Shown here in pieces: positions 1 through 5,168 of a stretch of 21,016 nt of DNA; position 1 is the stretch's first letter, and each line of letters starts with the position of its first letter. The translations under genes were made by a program, and so were the position numbers. The notes under the pieces were generated by a model. The model was given only the letters and a program-made list of their open reading frames with translations. It was not told the DNA's origin and made no database searches. Source of the stretch: Nitrospira lenta (GTDB taxonomy: Bacteria > Nitrospirota > Nitrospiria > Nitrospirales > Nitrospiraceae); assembly GCA_945906715.1 (NCBI GenBank), contig CAMDRK010000010.1:1-21016 (forward strand), given 5' to 3'.

Positions 1-36
1 TGTGAAGGTCAGTTGCGGTATACACGCTGTGGCCAT
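1..36 (-). CDS. Transposase N-terminus (IS1380-like), partial
   Basis: Reading leftward from an ATG whose complement is at 34-36, an open frame gives MATACIPQLTFT before the window ends. An AGGAGA Shine-Dalgarno lies five bases upstream on the same strand (complement of 42-47). From memory, IS1380 family transposases often begin with a short M-x-T-x-C-I/N-P-x-x-L-T-F string, which is the only basis for the family call. Twelve residues are too few to prove it. If it is correct, the end of the insertion sequence lies within the next 100-200 bases to the right and marks the left side of this accessory region. It could instead be the start of an unrelated gene. Confidence 0.45.
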   Translation of the reverse strand, partial: MATACIPQLTFT

Positions 37-302
37 CGGGGTCTCCTGTTTGCTGTGCGTAGAAACGTCTGAACACCGCTCCTATAGCACAGTGTGGAGC
101 CTCGATGGCTTTTTTTCTTGCCAAAGTCGTGAATTATTCAGGCTAGAGGCCTTGCAAAGGGTTGCAAATCGGACAGGGGAACAAGGGCGTTTCCCTTCGG
201 ACTCAAGATAGTACTGCATGGACAATGGCGTCCTCCGGTCCAAGCGGGCTAGAGGGCGTTTTTTATGACCGCTTTTGAGCAGGCTGAATCACGATGGCGT
301 AG
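37..302. other. Intergenic region, probable IS end, no gene seen
   Basis: No convincing gene is visible here. The open frames on either strand lack a ribosome binding site and recognisable composition. If the leftward transposase is real, the terminal inverted repeat of its element should lie in this stretch. The partner end is outside the window, so the boundary cannot be fixed. A T-rich run at 110-119 and another at 259-264 are not preceded by a convincing hairpin. Confidence 0.4.
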
Positions 303-389
303 ATGAACCGAATGATGGGAAAGCCGTTATGGAATGCGAAGAAAATCTCGGCTTGGGGATGGTGGATAGAAGCGAAATATAGATGTTGA
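303..389 (+). CDS. Short upstream reading frame ending WIEAKYRC
   Basis: This is a 28-codon frame starting at ATG 303, directly after an in-frame stop. It ends with the tail SAWGWWIEAKYRC. The corresponding place in copy 2 reads SAWERWIEAKDRC before a TGA at the same relative position. The indels between the copies keep the frame, which suggests the tail was once or still is translated. There is no good ribosome binding site. It could be the decayed 3' end of an older gene that was carried along by the duplication, or a leader peptide. No function is recognised. Confidence 0.25.
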   Translation: MNRMMGKPLWNAKKISAWGWWIEAKYRC

Positions 390-410
390 CAGGCGTGAAT
401 CGGCATCACG
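386..410 (+). promoter_or_regulatory. Conserved inverted repeat in leader, copy 1
   Basis: A TTGACA hexamer at 386-391 is followed by CGTGAATCGGCATCACG at 394-410, a 5-bp perfect inverted repeat with a 7-base centre. The inverted repeat is identical in copy 2. If TTGACA is a -35 box, the repeat occupies the promoter spacer, the usual place for a repressor or MerR-type activator. No strong -10 box is visible: CATACC at 414-419 is poor and too far away. The element could instead be an RNA stem in the leader. Confidence 0.3.
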
Positions 411-487
411 GTCATACCTTGGGCACCCGAGAAGGATCGGCCGATGGCAGCACGGAGGGGTACCACTCACACTAACAGGAGGGCATC

Positions 488-841
488 ATGACGATTTGGA
501 AGCGATGGATTCAGCGTAGTGTTCTGTGTGGTTTGTTGCTGGGAGGGTTAGTCGCCTTCGCGACGCCCGCGAGTGCTGCCGACCCTATGCCGGCCATAAC
601 TGATCACGCTGGAATGGCAACCTGGTATGAGAAGGAAGCGGCCACTAATCGGGAAAAGGCGAAGGGCATGGCGGCTATGAAAGCAGAGTATGCAAAAAGT
701 CCAGCCTTCGTCCAAAGTATGGCTGGCGCGGGAGGGAAAACGGATATTCCTCGGCACTGCGACAGTCTTATCAGCTCGTATACGAAGACAGCTGAAGAAG
801 CCGACCAGTTGGCCAAGGTGCATCACGGCATGATGAAGTAA
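488..841 (+). CDS. Small exported helical protein, paralogue A (signal peptidase I type)
   Basis: The product has 117 residues. An AGGAGGG site (477-483) sits four bases before the ATG. Residues 1-30 form a Sec signal peptide with positive charges (K5, R6, R10), a Leu/Gly-rich core and an ASA-AD cleavage site. The mature part is charged and helical, with the segments DHAGMATWYEKEA and HCDSL, and a C-terminus ending HHGMMK. It holds one mature Cys and several His and Met residues, so periplasmic metal binding is plausible but unproven. Paralogue B (1524-1877) shares length and most residues of the mature part but carries a lipoprotein signal instead. I do not recognise a named family. Function is unknown. 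The position upstream of a copper exporter suggests a role in the same stress. Confidence 0.85.
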   Translation: MTIWKRWIQRSVLCGLLLGGLVAFATPASAADPMPAITDHAGMATWYEKEAATNREKAKGMAAMKAEYAKSPAFVQSMAGAGGKTDIPRHCDSLISSYTKTAEEADQLAKVHHGMMK

Positions 842-848
842 GGGAAAC

Positions 849-873
849 GCACCGGCATGATCCACGCCGGTGC
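849..873 (+). other. Perfect 8-bp hairpin after paralogue A
   Basis: GCACCGGC (849-856) and GCCGGTGC (866-873) form a perfect 8-bp stem with a 9-base loop, eight bases after the stop codon. The matching place after paralogue B has no such hairpin, so it was gained or lost after the duplication. It may protect the 3' end of the mRNA or take part in termination together with the next hairpin. Confidence 0.6.
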
Positions 874-891
874 GAATCAATGTGGCAGCAA

Positions 892-919
892 AGAGCCCCG
901 CCCTTCCGGGCGGGGCTCT
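892..919 (+). terminator. Strong GC hairpin, copy 1
   Basis: AGAGCCCCGCCC (892-903), a TTCC loop and GGGCGGGGCTCT (908-919) form a perfect 12-bp stem. It is followed by CTAAAACATCTTT, not by a proper U tract, so it may be an imperfect or bidirectional intrinsic terminator. The same stem-loop is preserved in copy 2 at 1931-1956. Confidence 0.65.
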
Positions 920-1344
920 CTAAAACATCTTTGATGCTTATCCGGTTGACTCCGAACGACCTCATAACTGGGCTCAGCAAAACGGTACGAGGCCTGCTTC
1001 CTTCCTTTGGTTATTAGTTGCCACGACCTACCTGATTATCAGAGCCCAACTCTGGACCATCAAGCTGTGATGAGCCCTAACTACTATCTTTTGTTTTTTC
1101 AGCAAGCGACAAGTTTTTTAGAGTAGTGTTGCTGGAATGGGCGGCATCGACTACGTGTGCGAGCTTGAGAGATGTGAGGCGTTTCGCAACAGGTATCGCA
1201 TTAGAGACTGACCCGAAATACCTCAACGGCATCGAATGGCGAGATTCGAGGTGTGGCATGCTGGATTACATAAGCTTATGGAATCATTGGGGATGCGTAA
1301 TAGCCCCTTCTCCCGGTGTTTAGGCATCACCCTTGCTGATCAAG
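920..1344. other. Spacer between duplicated units, no confident gene
   Basis: This AT-richer stretch separates the two repeat units. Frames of about 60 codons exist on both strands but none has a ribosome binding site or recognisable protein features. A frame from 1236 runs into the conserved tail SAWERWIEAKDRC-stop at 1427. It may be a remnant of a gene whose 3' end was duplicated with the unit. Confidence 0.4.
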
Positions 1345-1423
1345 ATTATGGGAAAGCTGCTAAGGAATGGAATAAGAAGAGAGTCTCTGCCTGGGAACGA
1401 TGGATAGAAGCGAAAGACAGGTG

Positions 1424-1448
1424 TTGAGAGGCGTGAATCGGCATCACG
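1424..1448 (+). promoter_or_regulatory. Conserved inverted repeat in leader, copy 2
   Basis: TTGAGA (1424-1429) is followed at the same distance as in copy 1 by CGTGAATCGGCATCACG (1432-1448). The full 17-base repeat is unchanged between the copies while flanking bases differ, which argues for constraint. A candidate -10 (TTATCT, 1452-1457) is 22 bases from the -35, longer than usual. It is therefore either an unusual promoter operator or an RNA element. Confidence 0.3.
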
Positions 1449-1523
1449 GTCTTATCTTGGGCATTCGTGAAGGATCGGCAGATGGCGACACGAAGTGGGC
1501 ACTTACACTAAGAGGAGGAGACC

Positions 1524-1877
1524 ATGACGACTTCGAAGCAATGGATTCAGCGTGGTGTTTTGTGTGGTTTGTTGCTTGGAGGAGTAGTCGGCTGCTCGAC
1601 GCTCGGAAATCCTCCCGTAGATCAGGTTACTAAAGGTGATCACGCTGGATTGGCGGCCTGGTATGACAAGGAAGCGACCGAACTTCGGCAAAAGGCGAAG
1701 GACATGGCGGATATGGAAGCATATTATGGAAAAAATCCAGCCTTCGTCCAAGGTATGTCTGGGGCGGGAGGGAAAACGAATATTCCTCAGCACTGCGACG
1801 CCCTTATCGCCACGTATAACAAGGGAGCTGAAGAAGCCGACCAGTTGGCCAAGATGCATCGCGGCATGATGAAGTAA
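1524..1877 (+). CDS. Small helical lipoprotein, paralogue B
   Basis: The product has 117 residues, the same length as paralogue A. AGGAGGAG (1513-1520) lies three bases upstream of the ATG. The N-terminus MTTSKQWIQRGVLCGLLLGG leads into a lipobox VVG-C24, so the product should be lipidated at Cys24 and membrane anchored. Paralogue A has Phe at this position and an ASA signal-peptidase I site. The mature part keeps DHAGLAAWYDKEA, NPAFVQGM, the GAGGKT motif, HCDALI and the tail EEADQLAKMHRGMMK. Predicted to be a helical, possibly metal-binding envelope protein. The pair would put one form free in the periplasm and one at a membrane. No named family is recognised. Confidence 0.87.
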   Translation: MTTSKQWIQRGVLCGLLLGGVVGCSTLGNPPVDQVTKGDHAGLAAWYDKEATELRQKAKDMADMEAYYGKNPAFVQGMSGAGGKTNIPQHCDALIATYNKGAEEADQLAKMHRGMMK

Positions 1878-1930
1878 GGGAAACGAAATGTAATGTATGG
1901 GTCAGCTGCTGCGAATCCATATGGCAGCAA

Positions 1931-1956
1931 AGAGCCCCGCCCTTCCGGGCGGGGCT
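1931..1956 (+). terminator. Strong GC hairpin, copy 2
   Basis: AGCCCCGCCC (1933-1942), TTCC and GGGCGGGGCT (1947-1956) form a 10-bp perfect stem, the sister of the one at 892-919. It is followed by TAGGTTTG, again without a long T run. Its position at the end of the duplicated unit supports a terminator separating the unit from the downstream copper operon. Confidence 0.65.
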
Positions 1957-2053
1957 TAGGTTTGAGGCGTGGCTTGCTAGGGTGGGTCGAGCAGACTTTA
2001 CGTACTCGCTATCCGTTGATAGAGACTAGGCATCGAAGTTGAGCAGGTTTTGC

Positions 2054-2428
2054 ATGAACATGGTTGGTTCCTTGATTCGACGAGTGAATACGCAATACTT
2101 TGCGCTGGTGCTTTTGTTTACCTTATGCCAGGTGAGCGGGACGGTGTGTCCGCTGCCCGATCTCTCAGCGGCGGCAGGTGGGGCGCTGCTCGTGGAAGAG
2201 GGAACGGCCTGTCCAATGAATGGGATCACCATGTGTCCGCCGTCACTCACTTCGTCTCCCGAACGTCAGATAAAGAACGGCATGGTCTCGGACGTTGATC
2301 ATGCGCCGATCCTGTTCAGGGTTTCAACAGCGCTTACAAGTCCTCCAGTCCCGGCGCCATGGCCCTGGAGCAGCGTGTTATCCATTGTTCCAATCTCCAT
2401 GGATTCTTCCCCGGTCCTTCGAATCTGA
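2054..2428 (+). CDS. Small secreted Cys-rich protein ahead of copper exporter
   Basis: I start it at ATG 2054, giving 124 residues, because an upstream TTG at 2039 has no ribosome site. The GAGCAGG at 2041-2047 is only a weak one. Residues 1-30 look like a signal peptide (RR followed by a hydrophobic run ending near VSGTVC). The mature part carries a C-P-M-N-G-x-x-M-C-P-P motif, a soft metal site by appearance, then SLTSSPERQ and a hydrophobic Pro/Ser-rich tail. From memory, short CPM-MCPP proteins often precede cus-type operons in related bacteria. The gene lies 95 bases before the channel gene and is probably the first gene of the operon. Exact function unknown; periplasmic copper binding is an inference. 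Confidence 0.6.
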   Translation: MNMVGSLIRRVNTQYFALVLLFTLCQVSGTVCPLPDLSAAAGGALLVEEGTACPMNGITMCPPSLTSSPERQIKNGMVSDVDHAPILFRVSTALTSPPVPAPWPWSSVLSIVPISMDSSPVLRI

Positions 2429-2523
2429 TTCCACACGCCCAGTACGTTCGCTCGCCACTCGACTGTTTGGGTTGAGCAGGCGATGCCCGCCTTCTTTCTT
2501 CAATAGGGTCTGGAGGTGCTGCC

Positions 2524-3867
2524 GTGACACGATCACTCGTTCTTATCCCGTCGTGGGTCTTCTCTGCCCTGACATTCTCCATCGTAGGTCTCACCCCTCT
2601 GTGTGTCGGCGGCGCGCAAGATATTGGCGGCGCCGCGCGCTCGGATACCGCAGTTCCCTTGGCGCCGGGTGACGATCGGATCTATCTCCAGAGTCTCATC
2701 GAGGAACTGTCTGCCCGGAGCCCGGAAATTAAGGCAGCCCGAGAACGATGGGAAGCGGCCAAGGCCGTCGTGCCTCAGGTCCAGACACTTCCCGATCCGA
2801 GACTCCAGTTGGGGTATCAGCGGATGCCGATGGCCGAGCCGCTTCAGGGCCCGATGTATGGATTCGGCCAGGAGATTCCGTTCCCAGGGAAACTCAGATT
2901 GAAGGGCGAGGTGGCGCAAAGTGAAGTCGAGCGACTGGAGCAGGAATTCAACGCCACCCGTCTGAGGCTCATCGCATCGTTGAAAGAGGCCTACTTTAAT
3001 CTGCACTATGTGCACAAGAGCATCGAGATCGTCGAAAAGAACAAAGTCCTCTTGATGCAGTTCGAGAAGACGGCCAAAGCCCGCTACAGCGTGGGACAAG
3101 CGGCCCAACAAGATGTGTTCCGAGCCCAGGTCGAGATTTCACGAGTCCTCGATCGGTTAGCCGTGTTGGATCAACAAAAAGAAAGTCTCCATGCCGCGAT
3201 CAATCGTCTCGTGAATCGGCCGCCAGCCGGACCATTGGGGACACCGGAAGAAATTCAAACCACGATTTTGACGATCCCATTACAAGAACTCAGCCAGCGC
3301 GCCGATGAATTCTCCCCCGCGCTGCTAGCTACGGCAAAAAGTATCGATCGTTCTGAACGATCTGTCTCCCTCGCCAAGCGTCAGTATTACCCTGATTTCG
3401 ATGTCACGGCTTTGGGACTTCGGAACGATCGGACCGACCAAAACGGGTACCAGGTGATGCTGGGGATCAAGATCCCGCTGTTCTACGAAACGAAGCAGAA
3501 GCAAGGCGTGCGAGAAGCCCGCGCGAGCTTGGAGGAAGCGCGTGAGGAGTTTACGGCGACTCGGCAAGACCTGTTGTTCCAGGTGAAAGATGGATTCGTG
3601 CAGGCCCAGCGCGCAGAGCGGCTGATTACGATCTTGCGCGACGCCATCATCCCGCAGGCCACACTGGGCCTGCAGGCCGCACAAGCCGGGTACGCGGTGG
3701 GGAAGGTAGACTTCCTGACGCTGCTCAACAGTCTTTTGACCCTACAGGACAGTCAGCTCGAACTCCACGGCGAAATGGTGAGCCATGAGAAAGCGCTCGC
3801 CCGGCTCGAAGCCGTGACCGGTGGGCCGTTAGGCGGCCCGTTGTCGGAAAGGAAACCGGGGACATGA
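2524..3867 (+). CDS. cusC: TolC-family outer membrane channel of copper efflux (CusC-like)
   Basis: The product has 447 residues with a GTG start preceded by GGAGGT (2512-2517). It forms the outer-membrane and periplasmic tunnel of the tripartite exporter. After a signal peptide (about residues 1-31) come two outer-membrane efflux repeats. The first has SPEIKAARERWEAAKA, PDPRLQLGYQRMP and FGQEIPFPGKLRLKGEVA, the typical start of a heavy-metal TolC-like protein. The second has ARYSVGQAAQQDVFRAQVEIS, KIPLFYE and AQAGYAVGKVDFLTLL. There is no clear lipobox, unlike E. coli CusC. The gene overlaps the next one by four bases (ATGA), so the two are translationally coupled. Recognition as metal-type and not drug-type rests on sequence style and on the Met-rich partner downstream. 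Confidence 0.93.
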   Translation: MTRSLVLIPSWVFSALTFSIVGLTPLCVGGAQDIGGAARSDTAVPLAPGDDRIYLQSLIEELSARSPEIKAARERWEAAKAVVPQVQTLPDPRLQLGYQRMPMAEPLQGPMYGFGQEIPFPGKLRLKGEVAQSEVERLEQEFNATRLRLIASLKEAYFNLHYVHKSIEIVEKNKVLLMQFEKTAKARYSVGQAAQQDVFRAQVEISRVLDRLAVLDQQKESLHAAINRLVNRPPAGPLGTPEEIQTTILTIPLQELSQRADEFSPALLATAKSIDRSERSVSLAKRQYYPDFDVTALGLRNDRTDQNGYQVMLGIKIPLFYETKQKQGVREARASLEEAREEFTATRQDLLFQVKDGFVQAQRAERLITILRDAIIPQATLGLQAAQAGYAVGKVDFLTLLNSLLTLQDSQLELHGEMVSHEKALARLEAVTGGPLGGPLSERKPGT

Positions 3868-5087
3868 CACGCCAGCGTCTCATCGGTATGGCAGTAGTGC
3901 TCATCCTCGCCGCCGCAGTCGTCTGGCTGATGTCGCTACCATTAGTCCCGGCGGCGGATTCCAGACAGGACGACATGGCTGATATGCCGGGCATGGAAAA
4001 GAAGCCAGCGGGTGAGAGGCGAGGGGTGGGGGGCGAGGGGCAAGAGGGTGTCAAGGGGGATGTGCCCGGCATGGTCGTGATACCGCTCGACCGGCTCCAA
4101 ACGATCGGGGTGAAGTACGAGCAGGTGGCGCGGCGTCCCCTGGAGAAGGTCATCCGTACAGTCGGGCGCGTCGCTGTGGATGAGCGCAAGCTGGCCAAAG
4201 TCACGATCAAGTTTCACGGCTGGATTGAGCAGCTATTCGTGAGCGCGACTGGCGACCATGTGAAGAAAGGACAGGCGCTGTTCACGATCTACAGTCCCGA
4301 TCTGGTCGCGACCCAGGAGGAATATCTCCTGGCGTTGCAAGGCCGCAAGCAAATGGGTGAGAGCGAATTCCCGGAAGTGGCTCGGGGTTCAAAGGACCTG
4401 CTTGAAGCGACCAAGCGCCGTTTTCAGCTCTGGGATATCACGGATGATCACATCCGAGAACTCGAAAAGACCGGGAAGGTACTGAAGGCCCTGCCGATCC
4501 ATTCGCCCATTACCGGGACGGTGATCAAGAAGGACGCGCTTGCCGGTATGCATGTGGATGCGGGCGCGGAACTCTATACCATTGCAGATCTTTCCCATAT
4601 CTGGATCTTGGCGGACATCTATGAATATGAGCTGTCGTTCGTCAAGGCGGGACAGAAGGCGGCCGTCACCCTCTCCTACGATCCTGGCACCCAGCTGACC
4701 GGCCACCTGAGTTTCATCTATCCCACCTTGGACCCGAAGACCCGCACGGCAAAGGTGCGGTTCGAACTCGACAATCGCGATGAAGCGCTCAAGCCAGACA
4801 TGTATGCCAATGTGGAGCTGCGGGTGAGCTTGGGAACTCGTCTGGCGATCCCGCAAGAAGCCATCATCGAATCCGGCCAGAAGCAAGTCGTGTTTCTCCA
4901 CCATGGCGGGGGGCGGCTCGAACCGCGTCTGATCAAGACCGGCGTGAAGACCGGAGAGTGGTCTGAAGTACTGGAAGGGTTGAAAGAGAGCGAGCACATC
5001 GTGACCTCGGCCAATTTCCTGATCGACAGTGAAAGCCGGCTCAAATCTGTCGTGGACAGCATGAGCGGCATGCCGGGAATGAAATAG
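3864..5087 (+). CDS. cusB: Periplasmic membrane-fusion protein of Cu/Ag efflux (CusB-like)
   Basis: The product has 407 residues. It bridges the pump and channel and takes Cu(I)/Ag(I) in the periplasm. An N-terminal membrane anchor or uncleaved signal (about 5-30) is followed by a Met cluster, DDMADMPGMEKK (36-47), like the methionine ligands of CusB. A Gly/Glu/Arg-rich linker (about 51-66) comes next, whose DNA is strongly G-rich. The barrel and lipoyl segments follow: KFHGWIEQLFVSATGDHVKKG, a coiled hairpin around QEEYLLALQ, then SPITGTVIKKDALAGMHVDAG and LSHIWILADIYEYELSFVKAG, all typical of the family. The C-terminus ends MSGMPGMK, a second Met cluster. No CusF domain is attached. The ATGA overlap with cusC shows one operon. 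Confidence 0.95.
   Translation: MTRQRLIGMAVVLILAAAVVWLMSLPLVPAADSRQDDMADMPGMEKKPAGERRGVGGEGQEGVKGDVPGMVVIPLDRLQTIGVKYEQVARRPLEKVIRTVGRVAVDERKLAKVTIKFHGWIEQLFVSATGDHVKKGQALFTIYSPDLVATQEEYLLALQGRKQMGESEFPEVARGSKDLLEATKRRFQLWDITDDHIRELEKTGKVLKALPIHSPITGTVIKKDALAGMHVDAGAELYTIADLSHIWILADIYEYELSFVKAGQKAAVTLSYDPGTQLTGHLSFIYPTLDPKTRTAKVRFELDNRDEALKPDMYANVELRVSLGTRLAIPQEAIIESGQKQVVFLHHGGGRLEPRLIKTGVKTGEWSEVLEGLKESEHIVTSANFLIDSESRLKSVVDSMSGMPGMK
4023..4048 (+). other. G-quadruplex-type motif inside cusB
   Basis: Four G runs (4023-4026, 4028-4033, 4037-4040, 4046-4048) are separated by loops of 1, 3 and 5 bases. That fits the usual G3+N1-7 rule on the coding strand. It lies about 160 bases into cusB, in the low-complexity linker just after the Met cluster. 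The mRNA could fold a quadruplex here. The stretch resembles G-rich intergenic filler more than ordinary coding DNA. Confidence 0.6.
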
Positions 5088-5094
5088 AGATAAC

Positions 5095-5155
5095 GTTTGT
5101 CTGGTCTATCTGGTTTGTCTGGTTGAACCAAACAAACGAGACAAACCAAACAAAC
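5095..5155. repeat. Long imperfect inverted repeat between cusB and cusA
   Basis: Two 30-base arms (5095-5124 and 5126-5155) are reverse complements at 25 of 30 positions with a single base between them. Both are built from a TTTGTCTGG-like unit (GTTTGTCTGG, GGTTTGTCTGG, then its complement CCAAACAAAC). It fills the gap between cusB and cusA. In mRNA it would fold into a long stem ending 13 bases before the cusA start, which itself lacks a good Shine-Dalgarno. It may be a dispersed genomic repeat, an mRNA stabiliser or a translational control element. Confidence 0.85.
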
Positions 5156-5168
5156 CCAAGAAACGCCC

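Larger units (their letters stand above)
303..919 (+). repeat. Duplicated unit, copy 1 (leader, small gene, hairpin)
   Basis: This block matches 1345-1956 from end to end. It starts with a short reading frame ending WIEAKYRC-stop (303-389). A leader of about 95 bases carrying the inverted repeat CGTGA/TCACG follows, then a 117-codon gene, then a GC-rich hairpin with the same 12-base left arm and TTCC loop in both copies. The gene starts of the two copies are 1036 bp apart. The copies differ by scattered substitutions and small in-frame indels in the upstream frame, so the duplication is old enough to have diverged. Confidence 0.85.
1345..1956 (+). repeat. Duplicated unit, copy 2 (leader, small gene, hairpin)
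   Basis: This is the second copy of the block at 303-919. It preserves the upstream frame ending WIEAKDRC-stop, the CGTGA/TCACG leader repeat, the 117-codon gene and the CCCCGCCC-TTCC-GGGCGGGG hairpin. The 3' spacer between stop and hairpin differs most, with the 8-bp hairpin of copy 1 absent here. Confidence 0.85.

Noticed and set aside
263..466. Leftward 67-codon frame before paralogue A
   Set aside because: It is antisense to a leader that is conserved with copy 2 on the plus strand, with no ribosome site.
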